Notes: generated by a model from the sequence alone, not told the origin. A DNA stretch of 24,749 bases from an uncultured Methanomassiliicoccales archaeon (GCA_938004075.1 CALKWP010000086.1:1-24749), one strand, 5' to 3'; shown: positions 1 through 8,676, counted from the stretch's first letter. Program-made: numbers and translations.

Positions 1-119
1 TCGAGAAATGCATGGGGTGCGGTGTCTGCGTGGACAAATGCCCCAGGGGCGCGATGGAGCTGGTCAGGGATGAAAGGAAGGGCATCCCGCTTGAGGCGGG
101 AAACCTGATAATGCCATAA
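1..119 (+). CDS. 4Fe-4S ferredoxin-domain protein, C-terminal end only
   Basis: Only the last 38 residues are present, read in frame 3 and ending with TAA at 117-119. They contain a complete 4Fe-4S motif, C-x2-C-x2-C-x3-C-P (CMGCGVCVDKCP), followed by about 26 residues without further cysteines. The rest lies outside the window, so the family cannot be decided. It lies 32 bp upstream of a corrinoid protein gene in the same orientation, so a role in electron supply or in reductive reactivation of the corrinoid (RamA-like activators end in ferredoxin domains) is a plausible inference. A 4Fe-4S subunit of a Wood-Ljungdahl-type enzyme is an equally open alternative. Confidence 0.75.
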   Translation, partial: EKCMGCGVCVDKCPRGAMELVRDERKGIPLEAGNLIMP

Positions 120-151
120 GATAAATATCGCATCCCGCATTTGGGTCACCC

Positions 152-733
152 ATGATGTATCCCTGGAGAGGCGAGTTCACATTGGGAAGCCAGGACAGCC
201 AGATAGCCATAGACACGCTTTCCTCGAAGATGGATTTTCCGCCCGAACTGGTGGCGATATGGGGCCAGCACAAGACAGAGAATCTTGGGATAGAGAAGAT
301 TGTGGCCAATGTAGTCTCCAACCCTAACATCAGGTATCTATTTCTCTGCGGCGAAGAAGTCAGAGGCCACAGGTCCGGGCAGAGCCTGATGTCGCTTCAC
401 GCCAACGGAATCGATGGGAACGGCAGGATAATCGGCGCGAACGGTGCTGTTCCCTACATCGAGAACATCGGCTCGGAGGCCATTGCCAGATTCAGGGAGC
501 AGGTCGAACTGATATGCATGATTGGCGAGACTCATCTTCCTGCAATCGTCAAGCGGATTCATGAGATTGCGGCGGCCAGGAAGCCACCGATTGGCGAGCC
601 GCTGATAATGGAATTCGCAGAGAGGAGAACCTCCGAGCGGATGAAGTCTCTATCTGGTAAGATATCATTCCACAAGGACCTTCTGGTGGACCCCTATCTG
701 GATGTGGAAGTCATGGAGGCAGAAAAATGCTGA
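152..733 (+). CDS. mtrA: MtrA-like corrinoid protein (methyltransferase subunit A), soluble form
   Basis: The 193-residue product resembles subunit A of tetrahydromethanopterin S-methyltransferase, which carries the methyl group on a corrinoid. The diagnostic block HKTENLGIEKIVANVVSNPN is present, with His40 at the place of the cobalt-ligating histidine of MtrA, followed by LFLCGEEVRGHRSGQSL and a GANGAVPYIENIG segment. Methanogen MtrA ends in a membrane anchor, but this protein ends in a charged, non-hydrophobic tail, so it is probably cytosolic. No other Mtr subunits except MtrH are nearby, which argues against the sodium-pumping complex. Its stop overlaps the mtrH start by 7 bp. Its likely role is methyl carrier between MtrH and the methionine synthase encoded two genes downstream. 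Confidence 0.9.
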   Translation: MMYPWRGEFTLGSQDSQIAIDTLSSKMDFPPELVAIWGQHKTENLGIEKIVANVVSNPNIRYLFLCGEEVRGHRSGQSLMSLHANGIDGNGRIIGANGAVPYIENIGSEAIARFREQVELICMIGETHLPAIVKRIHEIAAARKPPIGEPLIMEFAERRTSERMKSLSGKISFHKDLLVDPYLDVEVMEAEKC

Positions 734-1656
734 ATTTCTCAACTGAGCAGGCTATCGTTGAACTGGGCGACATCAGGCTGGGCGGCCAGCCTGGCCAATT
801 GCCAACAGTCCTATTCGGAACCGCATTCTTCGGAAAGAAGTACGCCAGCCCGGACGCAGCGGCGCTGGAGGAAATCAGGGAATTCATCAGGGCTCAGGAA
901 GCTCTCTCGGGAATGACTGGCAACCCAGCGATTGTTGACATTTACCTTGGAGATTGCGAGAGCATCCCGGGCAGGCTGGAGCTGGTCCTGGAGGAATTGC
1001 CCAAGAACAGGTTCATCTCTGTGGATGTGCCGGAATCCGATGTGCGCCGCAAAGTCATAGAATATGCTGGCCAGGTGGGCATCTCCCACAGGATCATACT
1101 CAACTCTCTCAACCTTGCGGCAGAATCCGGAGAACTGGATGCATTGAGGGAACATCCGCCGGGCTGCGCCATCCTGCTCGGCTACAACCCGAAGGATTTC
1201 TCCGTGGACGGGCGCATCGACATGCTGGAGACCGGGGCCGGGTACCTGGAGAAAGGCCTGCTGGAACTGTCCCAGGAACTCGGGATAAAAAATGTTCTGC
1301 TTGATATGGGCGCGACACCGTTCGAGCACAGCGCGGCCGAGACGCTTCGGGCAATACCGGTCATGAAGAACAAGTGGGGCCGGCCTGTGGGCTGCGCGAT
1401 TCACAACACTGTTGAATCCTGGCTCTGGATGAAGCAGTACCGGAAGGACCACAAATCAGAGTATCTGGCGTGCGACGCGGGCTCCAACGCGCTCCCTGTA
1501 ATGCTGGGCGCGGATTTCTGCGTTTATGGTCCAATCAGGAACTCCGGGACGGTATTCCCTTTCGTGGCCATGGTGGATAAGTTCATGGCAGAAGGAGCGG
1601 AAGATTACTTCGGCATAACCCAGGACGATAATCACCCCAGGAGGAAGCTGGGTTGA
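727..1656 (+). CDS. mtrH: MtrH-like methyl-tetrahydropterin:corrinoid methyltransferase
   Basis: The 309-residue product matches MtrH, the subunit that moves the methyl group from methyl-tetrahydromethanopterin (or a folate) to the corrinoid of MtrA, using a TIM-barrel fold related to dihydropteroate synthase. Recognisable segments include FGTAFFGKKY near the N-terminus, FISVDVPES at about 96-104, LLDMGATPFE near 190, GRPVGCAIHN, and the C-terminal block YGPIRNSGTVFPFVAMVDK. Full length matches the family. The start overlaps mtrA by 7 bp, indicating translational coupling and roughly equal synthesis. With MtrA it forms the minimal methyl-transfer pair without the membrane subunits B-G, as expected for a biosynthetic rather than energy-conserving role. 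Confidence 0.93.
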   Translation: MLNFSTEQAIVELGDIRLGGQPGQLPTVLFGTAFFGKKYASPDAAALEEIREFIRAQEALSGMTGNPAIVDIYLGDCESIPGRLELVLEELPKNRFISVDVPESDVRRKVIEYAGQVGISHRIILNSLNLAAESGELDALREHPPGCAILLGYNPKDFSVDGRIDMLETGAGYLEKGLLELSQELGIKNVLLDMGATPFEHSAAETLRAIPVMKNKWGRPVGCAIHNTVESWLWMKQYRKDHKSEYLACDAGSNALPVMLGADFCVYGPIRNSGTVFPFVAMVDKFMAEGAEDYFGITQDDNHPRRKLG

Positions 1657-1664
1657 GGTCGCCA

Positions 1665-2558
1665 ATGCTCCCAACAACTGTCGTGGGCAGCTTTCCCGCG
1701 GTGCCTCCTGCAAAAGCGTTGTTCGATTCGCGAACCGATGGCCAGGATCCTTTCACGCTCAGCCTTGAGGCGGCTGTCGAAGCTCAAGTTTCCGCTGGTA
1801 TAGACATAGTTTCCGATGGCCAGACAAGGAATGACATGGTTCGGCTGTACGCATCGAAGTTTGCCGGGATAAGGATGAGGAGCAAGCCAGTCATCATCGG
1901 GAACATCGAGCATAAGGGTCCCATAACAGTCGCGGACCAGAAACTGGCCAGGCGAATCATCGGGAAACGGGCAGCCCTCAAAGGAATCATCACCGGGCCT
2001 TTCACACTGGCTATGTCCTGCCAGGACCGGCATTACGGCAGCAACGAGAAACTGGCAATGGCGTTTGCCGAGGCTCTCAATCATGAATCCAGAGCCCTGT
2101 CCGAAGTGGTGGACGTACTGCAGGTGGATGAGCCGTTCTTCTCGCTGGAATATCCCGAGTATGCCGGGGACCTGATATCAACAATCTTCTCCAGCGTGGA
2201 GGTGCCTAAGGCGCTGCATGTGTGCGGCGACGTATCGGGCATTTTTTCAAAGCTGGCGGAGCTTCCGGTGGACATCCTCGACCATGAATTCGCTGCGCAC
2301 CCGGAATTGCTGGATATCGTTTCCGGCATCGATTTCAAGCAGAAACTCGGGTACGGATGTGTGAGGTCGGACTTGAATGTGGCTGAATCCGCGGAAGTCA
2401 TTTCAGAAAGGATTAAGAAGGGGATTGACAGTGTTGGTATTGAGAGGATGGTTCTGGACCCTGATTGTGGGCTGAGAAACCTCTCGCCAGCAGTGGCGAA
2501 GGCCAAGCTGGAGAATCTGGTAAAAGCCAGAAGAATGGTGATGGAAGATGAAGGTTGA
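1665..2558 (+). CDS. Core-MetE type methionine synthase (MesA-like)
   Basis: The 297-residue product corresponds to the C-terminal catalytic half of cobalamin-independent methionine synthase (MetE) and lacks the N-terminal half that handles folate. The zinc site is visible: HVCG (His185, Cys187), Glu208 in the LDHEF segment, and Cys268 in DPDCGL. The N-terminus TTVVGSFP is typical of the family. Such short archaeal enzymes take methyl groups from a methyl-corrinoid protein, and the overlapping mtrA-mtrH genes supply exactly that donor. The expected reaction is methyl-corrinoid plus homocysteine to methionine. The start is chosen at ATG 1665, with GAGG six bases upstream. A TTG at 1653, overlapping the mtrH stop and preceded by AGGAGG, is a real alternative that adds four residues. 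Confidence 0.9.
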   Translation: MLPTTVVGSFPAVPPAKALFDSRTDGQDPFTLSLEAAVEAQVSAGIDIVSDGQTRNDMVRLYASKFAGIRMRSKPVIIGNIEHKGPITVADQKLARRIIGKRAALKGIITGPFTLAMSCQDRHYGSNEKLAMAFAEALNHESRALSEVVDVLQVDEPFFSLEYPEYAGDLISTIFSSVEVPKALHVCGDVSGIFSKLAELPVDILDHEFAAHPELLDIVSGIDFKQKLGYGCVRSDLNVAESAEVISERIKKGIDSVGIERMVLDPDCGLRNLSPAVAKAKLENLVKARRMVMEDEG

Positions 2559-2892
2559 GGTGCTGGAAGCAACCAAGAGCAAGAGGCTGGTCAAGGACCC
2601 GTACGGATTCTTCACCATATTCGTTGACAAGCCCAGGAAGGAGATTGTCGTTGAATTCTACGAGCAGGTCACCAAGGACGAGGACGATAAATTCGCCACC
2701 GGGAAGCTGGGGCTCGTTCTATGCGGAACAACTGCTGAAGCGATATGCCACACCATTGCCAGGGAGGAGCTTGTCAGCCGGTTCGACCACGCGGCTTACC
2801 TTGGCAGGGAACTCCAGAAGGCCGAGATCGCGCTCAAGCACAAACTGAATTACACCCAGGACGAGGAACTGGTCCTGAAGCCAAAAAAATAG
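2548..2892 (+). CDS. DUF4346 family protein
   Basis: This 114-residue soluble protein has the features I associate with DUF4346: an N-terminal DPYGFFTIFVDKPRKEIVVE segment, a central GTTAEAICHTIAREELVSR helix, and the conserved C-terminal block DHAAYLGRELQKAEIAL followed by YTQDEEL. The biochemical function is unknown. The start overlaps the methionine synthase stop by 11 bp, and it is the last gene of the mtrA-mtrH-metE cassette. That position suggests an accessory role in corrinoid-dependent methyl transfer, for example docking or shielding the corrinoid protein, but this is inference from context. No metal-binding motif is evident beyond single histidines and two cysteines. Confidence 0.85.
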   Translation: MKVEVLEATKSKRLVKDPYGFFTIFVDKPRKEIVVEFYEQVTKDEDDKFATGKLGLVLCGTTAEAICHTIAREELVSRFDHAAYLGRELQKAEIALKHKLNYTQDEELVLKPKK

Positions 2893-3081
2893 TGAAATAA
2901 TCACCAAGTCGATTTTAATTTTCACATGGCATGATAATTCAGCATTATAATAGCATTCATTAACATATTCTGCAATATCCAGTTACATTCAGGACGGCCA
3001 CATTATCCATATCAAAAGGTATTTATGCCTGGAATTCCTTATAGTGAAAAGTAGTGAAAAATGAGGGAAGGTTAATTTCTA
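2893..3081 (+). promoter_or_regulatory. Promoter region of the PAS regulator with TAGTGAAA-type motifs
   Basis: This 189-bp gap separates the methionine operon from the giant regulator gene. It holds TAGTGAAA at 2890-2897 (within a GTGA-n5-TCAC palindrome at 2892-2904), TTTTCACA at 2919-2926, and two exact direct copies of TAGTGAAAA at 3042-3050 and 3052-3060, ten bases apart. A box A candidate, GGTATTTATG, lies at 3019-3028. This would place transcription start near 3053, on top of the paired motifs, an arrangement that fits autorepression. GAGGGAAGGT at 3063-3072 is a possible but distant ribosome binding site for the ATG at 3082. Confidence 0.55.
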
Positions 3082-6000
3082 ATGGCCAGTAAGAAGAAGA
3101 GTGCCAAATCGACCGTAACGGATGACGAGTCCATAATTCAGGATGAACGGTACAGGCTGCTCTTCGAGACCTCTCAGGATGCCATAATGTTCCTTGATAA
3201 GGAACGCTTCTTCGATTGCAATCCAGCGACTCTGAAGATGTTCGGCCTCACCAAGGAAATATTCATCAAGCTGCACCCATCCGAGATATCGCCGCCCAGG
3301 CAACCGAATGGCAAGAAATCAAGGGAAGAGGCGGACAATCTAATATCTGAAGCATTCGAGAGGGGCAATCTCAAATTCGACTGGGTTCACAGGAGGAGCG
3401 ACGGAGAGGATTTCGCGGTTACTGTATGGCTCACTGCAATCAAGCTGGAGGGCAGGGATGTCCTGCAGGCCACGGTCAGGGAGATATCCGCGGCCGAGGA
3501 AACGGCGCTGGACCTGGAAGCCCACAGATTGAAACTCCAGATGCTTCTGGATGACCGGTCCTCTGATTACAGGAGAGAATTTGATGATAGGATAAAGGCC
3601 GAAAGCGAACTGAGAAAACTAATCAAAGCCGTTGAAACCACCTTCGATGCTATCGCTCTTTTCGACATGGATATGAATTTTGTCTATGCGAACAGCTCAT
3701 TCTGCAATCTGGCCGGCGTTGATTCCAAGGACCTTGTGGCGAAGAACGCCTCCCAATTCATTCCGAGTGAATCCATGGAAGCAATAATGGCCCAGATCAA
3801 CAGGAACCTTGATGGCATGGATGTGGAAAGGTTCGAGGTCAAGGTTCACAATGCCAAAGGCCAGGAGTTGTGGGTCGAGATCGCCGGCTCTGTACTGTTC
3901 AACAAAGAGGGAGAGCCGGACGGCCTCCTGGCTATAATCCATGACGCAACAGAAAGGAGGGCGATTCAAAAAGCCCTCAAAGAGTCAGAGGAGAAATTCA
4001 AGATGCTTGTGGAGCGTTCGCTCGATGGCATTTTGATCATCCAGGATGCAAAGGTAGCATACATGAACCCCGCTCTCCTGAAATTGTCTGGCTACAGCAT
4101 GGAGGAGCAGCTTGGCAGGGAATTCATCGAGAATGTGGCACCCGAGGCCAGAGAGGCAGTTTTAAAAATATACCAATCAAGAATGAGCGGCAAGAAAATA
4201 CCCCAGATATACGAGACTGTACTTATCACAAAGTATGGTGCGAGAGTGCCGATAGAGGTGAATGCCGGAATCATGGATTACCAGGGCAGGCCTGCGGATT
4301 TCGTTTATCTGAGGGACCTTACTGAAAGAAAGATGGCTGAGAAGGACATCAGAATAATCAAAGAGCATTTCGAATATGTTCTGGGTGCGACGAACACTGG
4401 CTTCGACCTGATTGACGAAGATTTCAATGTCGTTTATGTGGATCCGAAATGGGCGGAAAAGCTCGGGGATTATTCCGGAAGGAAATGTTATGAATATTTC
4501 ATGGGCAAGTCAGGTGTTTGCGAGAAATGCGCCATTCCCAATGCAATGAAGACAGGAAAGAGTATTGTTTCAGAGGAATACCTGGAAAAGGAGAAACGCT
4601 ACATCGAGGTCCATACCATTCCCCTGAGAGGTGAGGATGGAAGAAACCTGGTTGCCGAATTCAATATCGACATCACCGAAAGGAAGAAAATGCTCAACAC
4701 GCTCCAGGAATCGGAAGAGAAATTCAGGAACCTAGCTGAGCACTCCCCCAACATGATTTTCATCAACAGGATGGGCAAGGTAGTCTATGCGAACAAGATC
4801 TGCGAGGAGATTATGGGCTACACCAGTGAGGAATTCACTAGCTCGGATTTCAACCTTATGGACATAATCCACAAGGATTACCATGGACTGATACGTGAGA
4901 ATCTCCAGAAGCATTTCAACGGCCAGGAGGTTAAGCCTTACGAGTACAAGCTCATCACAAAACGTGGAGAGGTTATTGATGCCATAATCAACACAAAAAC
5001 AATCGAATATTCGGGAGATAAGGCAATCCTCGGAATCATAACCGATGTCACGGATATAAAAAAGGCAGAGGAAACTCTCAGAAGCCTCTCGAACCAGCTC
5101 AAATCAATAAACGAGAACCTTGCGGACGGAATGGTCTATCAGATCAACGGAGGGAAGGACGGGAAGAGCCAGGTCTTCACATACCTGAGCCCGGCAGTGG
5201 AGAGGATGAGGGGCATCAAGCTGGAGGATGCTCTGGCCAACCCACAACTGATATATGACCAAGTGGTCGAGGAAGACCGGGACATCATGCGCAAGACACG
5301 TGCCGAGACCTTCACCAAGAGAGAGAAGATGGATATGCGGCTCAGGATTAGGCTGCCCGACGGCCAGGTGAAATGGCACCGGTTCCTGGCAGTTCCCAGC
5401 GAGGATGCGGAAGGCAATGTGATATGGAACGGTATCGAACTGGACATCACAGAAGAGAAGAATCGGGAAGATGCTTTGCGAGAGAGCGAACTGGTAAACA
5501 GGAGCATAGTTGATTCCAGCCCCTGGGGCATGTACATCTACGAACTTGAAGAGGGCAACCGCCTGGTTTTCAAGGGCCACAATGCAGCTGCCGACAGGAT
5601 TACCGGCGTTGATAACAGCAAATTCATCGGAAAGGCCATAGAGGAAGCCTTCCCGCAATTGAAAAAGACGGAAGCGCCCAAGCGGTACAGGGAAGTGGCC
5701 AAGACCGGAAAGATGTGGCACTCCAGTGAGATAGACTATGACGAACATGGCATCAAGGGGGCTTTCGAAGTCACGGCATTCCGCATTTCCCCAAAGCAGA
5801 TAATTGTGGCTTTCCAGAACATCTCAGACCGTTTGAAGATGGAAGAGCAGATCACGAAGGACCAGAGAAAGATCTCCGAGATTGTCGAGAGCATCACCGA
5901 TGGATTCGTTGCATTCGATTCCGAGATGAATTACACATATGTTAATTCGAAGGGAGCCGAATTGCTCGGTCGAAAGCCTGATGATCTGATAGGCAAAAAT

Positions 6001-8382
6001 TACTGGACAGAGTTCCCTGATGCAAGGGGAACGCCATTCGCGGATGCATACCTGAAAGCCCTGAAAGAGAAGAAATCACATGTTTTCGAGAATTATTACG
6101 AGCCATGGGACCGGTGGTTCGAGAACCGCATATACCCCACAGAAGATGGCATAGCCATCTACTTCACGGAGACAACCGAGAGAAAGAGGGCAGAGCGCAA
6201 ACTGAGCGAGAACGAGATGAAGTACCGCCTGCTGATGGAGAAGGCCAATGATGCGATTTTCCTGGCGGATGCAGAGACAGGAAAACTGATTGATGTCAAT
6301 GAGAAAGCCTGCGAGATGACTGGGCGAACCAGGGATGAGCTTGTCGGGATGCATCAGAGCAAGCTCCATCCGCCTGAAGAAGCAAAGAAATACAAAGAGA
6401 TATTCAGAAGGCATGTTCAAAACGGAAGCGCCATCCACGAGGATATTTATATCATCCACAAAGACGGCCATCTGATTCCTGTGTCGATCAGCGCAAGTGT
6501 TTTTGAGATTCAGGGAAGAATTGTGAACCAGGGCATATTCCACGACCTCACTGACAGGATCAATGCGGAGAATGCGCTGAGGGAGGCAGACGAGAAGGTC
6601 AGTACCATTTTTAAATCAATAGAGGACCTTGTCTTCGGATTCGATAAAGACGGGAATTTCATATCATACCATACCCCTGCCGGCGGCCTTTTATACATGC
6701 CTGAAGAGGCCTTCATCGGCAAGAAATATTCTGATGTGATGCCTCCCCATGTCTCGAATCTCATTGAAAAAGCGCTCCAGAAGAACATGAAAGGCCAGTC
6801 AATGGAATTCGAGTACTTGCTTCCACTGGGTGGAAAAGACAGGTTCTTCTCGGCAAAGATGTCGCCCATATTCGCCAAAGATGAATTCAATGGATCTGTT
6901 GCCGTGGTGAGGGACATGACCGCCAGGATGGAAACCGAGCAAGAGCTTCTCTCCTCGCGTGAGCAGCTCAATGCCCTCTTCCAGGCATCCACCAACGGCA
7001 TCGGCGTCGAGAAAGATGGGAAATTATTCTTTGTGAACCCTTCGTTCATCAGCATGTTCGGGTACTCTAACCCCGATGAGGTCATTGGCCAGCCCCTGGG
7101 CATAATTGTTGATGAGAAAGACAGAAAGAGGGTGAAAGGATACACGAAATTGCGTCTCAAGGGGGAGGCGCCGCCAAAATATGAATTCACTGGCGTGCGG
7201 AAGGACGGAAGCACATTTGAAGCCGAGGCATCTGTTTCAGCCTACCAGATTGGCGGCGAGGACTACTACGTGGGTTTCGTTCAGGACATCACCGACAGGA
7301 AGCTATCCCTGAAGAAAATGCAGGAGAGCGAGGCCAGGTTCCGAAACATGGCGGAGAATATTCACGATGGATTGACAATCATCGAGAATGGAAAAGTGAG
7401 TTATATCAACGACAGGGCAGTTGAGATATATGGATATCCGAAAGAGGAGCTGATGCACAAATCCCATTTAGACCTAGTGATTCCGGAGGACAGAGAGCAG
7501 CTGCGGGCGATAATCGAGAACGCCAGAAAGAGCAACCAACGCATCGGCGAGCTTGAGTTCTGGGTTCAAGGCAAGGACGGCAGCCGCAGATATGTCAGAA
7601 CGAGGTTGTCCACATCGGGAGAAGGGGAGGGCAGAAGCGAGTTCATAATCACCACCGACATCACAGCCAGGAAAGTCGCGGAGGATGAGACGAAGCGCAG
7701 GATGATGAAGTTCCTGCTTGAGGATGGCAGGATGTACATGGTGAAGGAGTTCCGGCCGGAGATGTCCGTGGAAGCATTCAACGACCTGCTGAACCTGGAG
7801 TATTTCGGGATGGTTATGTCAAGAACGCCGAAAAAAGACGTAACCAGATTGGTGAAGGGAGGGTTCGAATACCTGTGGCTAGGTGACCGGGATGATGGCA
7901 AGGAACTTTTCGACGAGATACTTGCCGCGGTCAGTGAACTCGGGGGCAAGAGCGCCATATTGATCGAGAGGCTGGATTACCTTGTGTTCAAATACGGTTT
8001 CAAGGAGACCATGGCCCTGATATACAGATTGCGAGACATAATTTACCTGAAGGAGCAGATTGTGATACTTTCCCTGGATCCGTCCACCATGGCCGAGGAC
8101 CAGCTGTCAACCCTCCAGAAAGAGATGGGCGAGATTGAGCTCAGGCAGACCCCGAAGCCCCCGGAGGAGCTTTTCGAGATCGCCCAAGTCATATACGACA
8201 GGAACAGCACCGGCATCAAGCCGTCATTCTCAGAGGTTGGCGAAGAATTGAAGATGAGCAAGCCCACCTGCAGGAAGCGTGTGCGGCGCCTCATCGCGGC
8301 AGGATACGCTGTGGAAGTCTCAAAAGGCAACCGCAAGGTGCTCGAATTGACTCAGAAGGGCAGAAGCCTTTTCTTCAAATAG
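3082..8382 (+). CDS. Giant multi-PAS sensor with DUF835 and C-terminal winged-helix domain
   Basis: The 1766-residue protein contains twelve PAS repeats, each ending in the usual D-[IL]-T-[ED]-R-type linker. They start near residues 24, 176, 302, 429, 545, 673, 804, 930, 1047, 1172, 1295 and 1419. The fourth carries a CYEYFMGKSGVCEKC segment (Cys469, Cys480, Cys483), a variant known from redox or ligand-sensing PAS domains. Residues about 1540-1690 match DUF835, including ILIERLDYLVFKYGF and LRDIIYLKEQIVILSLDPST. Residues about 1694-1766 form a winged helix (FSEVGEELKMSKPTCRKRVRRL, a wing, then LELTQKGRSLFF). There is no histidine kinase, receiver, GGDEF or transmembrane segment, so it reads as a cytosolic one-component regulator. 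The ligand is unknown. Repeated TTTTCACTA-type motifs flank the gene and are candidate operators. Confidence 0.93.
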   Translation: MASKKKSAKSTVTDDESIIQDERYRLLFETSQDAIMFLDKERFFDCNPATLKMFGLTKEIFIKLHPSEISPPRQPNGKKSREEADNLISEAFERGNLKFDWVHRRSDGEDFAVTVWLTAIKLEGRDVLQATVREISAAEETALDLEAHRLKLQMLLDDRSSDYRREFDDRIKAESELRKLIKAVETTFDAIALFDMDMNFVYANSSFCNLAGVDSKDLVAKNASQFIPSESMEAIMAQINRNLDGMDVERFEVKVHNAKGQELWVEIAGSVLFNKEGEPDGLLAIIHDATERRAIQKALKESEEKFKMLVERSLDGILIIQDAKVAYMNPALLKLSGYSMEEQLGREFIENVAPEAREAVLKIYQSRMSGKKIPQIYETVLITKYGARVPIEVNAGIMDYQGRPADFVYLRDLTERKMAEKDIRIIKEHFEYVLGATNTGFDLIDEDFNVVYVDPKWAEKLGDYSGRKCYEYFMGKSGVCEKCAIPNAMKTGKSIVSEEYLEKEKRYIEVHTIPLRGEDGRNLVAEFNIDITERKKMLNTLQESEEKFRNLAEHSPNMIFINRMGKVVYANKICEEIMGYTSEEFTSSDFNLMDIIHKDYHGLIRENLQKHFNGQEVKPYEYKLITKRGEVIDAIINTKTIEYSGDKAILGIITDVTDIKKAEETLRSLSNQLKSINENLADGMVYQINGGKDGKSQVFTYLSPAVERMRGIKLEDALANPQLIYDQVVEEDRDIMRKTRAETFTKREKMDMRLRIRLPDGQVKWHRFLAVPSEDAEGNVIWNGIELDITEEKNREDALRESELVNRSIVDSSPWGMYIYELEEGNRLVFKGHNAAADRITGVDNSKFIGKAIEEAFPQLKKTEAPKRYREVAKTGKMWHSSEIDYDEHGIKGAFEVTAFRISPKQIIVAFQNISDRLKMEEQITKDQRKISEIVESITDGFVAFDSEMNYTYVNSKGAELLGRKPDDLIGKNYWTEFPDARGTPFADAYLKALKEKKSHVFENYYEPWDRWFENRIYPTEDGIAIYFTETTERKRAERKLSENEMKYRLLMEKANDAIFLADAETGKLIDVNEKACEMTGRTRDELVGMHQSKLHPPEEAKKYKEIFRRHVQNGSAIHEDIYIIHKDGHLIPVSISASVFEIQGRIVNQGIFHDLTDRINAENALREADEKVSTIFKSIEDLVFGFDKDGNFISYHTPAGGLLYMPEEAFIGKKYSDVMPPHVSNLIEKALQKNMKGQSMEFEYLLPLGGKDRFFSAKMSPIFAKDEFNGSVAVVRDMTARMETEQELLSSREQLNALFQASTNGIGVEKDGKLFFVNPSFISMFGYSNPDEVIGQPLGIIVDEKDRKRVKGYTKLRLKGEAPPKYEFTGVRKDGSTFEAEASVSAYQIGGEDYYVGFVQDITDRKLSLKKMQESEARFRNMAENIHDGLTIIENGKVSYINDRAVEIYGYPKEELMHKSHLDLVIPEDREQLRAIIENARKSNQRIGELEFWVQGKDGSRRYVRTRLSTSGEGEGRSEFIITTDITARKVAEDETKRRMMKFLLEDGRMYMVKEFRPEMSVEAFNDLLNLEYFGMVMSRTPKKDVTRLVKGGFEYLWLGDRDDGKELFDEILAAVSELGGKSAILIERLDYLVFKYGFKETMALIYRLRDIIYLKEQIVILSLDPSTMAEDQLSTLQKEMGEIELRQTPKPPEELFEIAQVIYDRNSTGIKPSFSEVGEELKMSKPTCRKRVRRLIAAGYAVEVSKGNRKVLELTQKGRSLFFK

Positions 8383-8391
8383 ACTATTGCA

Positions 8392-8440
8392 TTTTCACAA
8401 CTTTTCACAAGGATTTTCACTATCAAGATATATTGTGAAA
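8392..8440 (+). promoter_or_regulatory. Cluster of TTTTCACWA motifs and box A upstream of the small zinc-finger gene
   Basis: TTTTCACAA occurs at 8392-8400 and 8402-8410, TTTTCACTA at 8414-8422, and the inverted form TTGTGAAA at 8433-8440. The first three are spaced 10 and 12 bp apart, so they face the same side of the helix. A box A candidate AGATATATTG sits at about 8426-8435, with the gene start at 8486. The direct copies therefore lie just upstream of the box A, a position typical of activators. The same motif flanks the regulator gene on its other side. Confidence 0.5.
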
Positions 8441-8485
8441 TCTCTATGTAGTTTCAATATTGGAATAAGAAAGAGGAAGCTTGAA

Positions 8486-8614
8486 ATGGTGAAATTGGTC
8501 ACTGTGCTTGAGAAACAGTCCTGCAAATCCTGCAGCGGAACCGGTAAGAGCGGCAATAAAAAATGCAATGCATGCAACGGCTCCGGAAAGATCGAGGTAG
8601 AGGTACTTCGGTAG
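8486..8614 (+). CDS. Small DnaJ-type zinc-finger protein (two CxxCxGxG repeats)
   Basis: This is a 42-residue protein with two copies of the DnaJ central-domain motif, CKSCSGTG at 13-20 and CNACNGSG at 27-34. Together they supply the four cysteines of one zinc site. No J-domain is present, so it is not a DnaJ. Free-standing CxxCxGxG mini-proteins are common but uncharacterised, and zinc-dependent protein binding is the usual guess. The ATG at 8486 is chosen because AGAGG lies nine bases upstream and the residues encoded before it resemble promoter DNA; the frame is open back to 8387. It follows the PAS regulator by 103 bp and probably has its own promoter. Confidence 0.75.
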   Translation: MVKLVTVLEKQSCKSCSGTGKSGNKKCNACNGSGKIEVEVLR

Positions 8615-8634
8615 CACAACCTTACAGAAAATAA

Positions 8635-8676
8635 TTTCACTACATTTCACTTCATTTTTCGTAATTCTAATATACC
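8635..8676 (+). promoter_or_regulatory. TTTCACT motif pair and box A upstream of a 43-codon gene
   Basis: TTTCACTA at 8635-8642 and TTTCACTT at 8645-8652 are again ten bases apart. They are followed by a box A candidate TCTAATATACC at 8666-8676. Transcription would start near 8695, about 18 bases before the ATG at 8713. The motif-then-box-A order repeats the arrangement at 8392-8440. Confidence 0.45.

Noticed and set aside
152..1656. Methanogenic Mtr complex
   Set aside because: Only A and H are present, MtrA lacks its membrane anchor, and subunits B-G are absent; a biosynthetic role fits better.
3082..8382. Multi-PAS histidine kinase
   Set aside because: No H-box, N-box or G-box after the last PAS domain; the C-terminus is DUF835 plus a winged helix.
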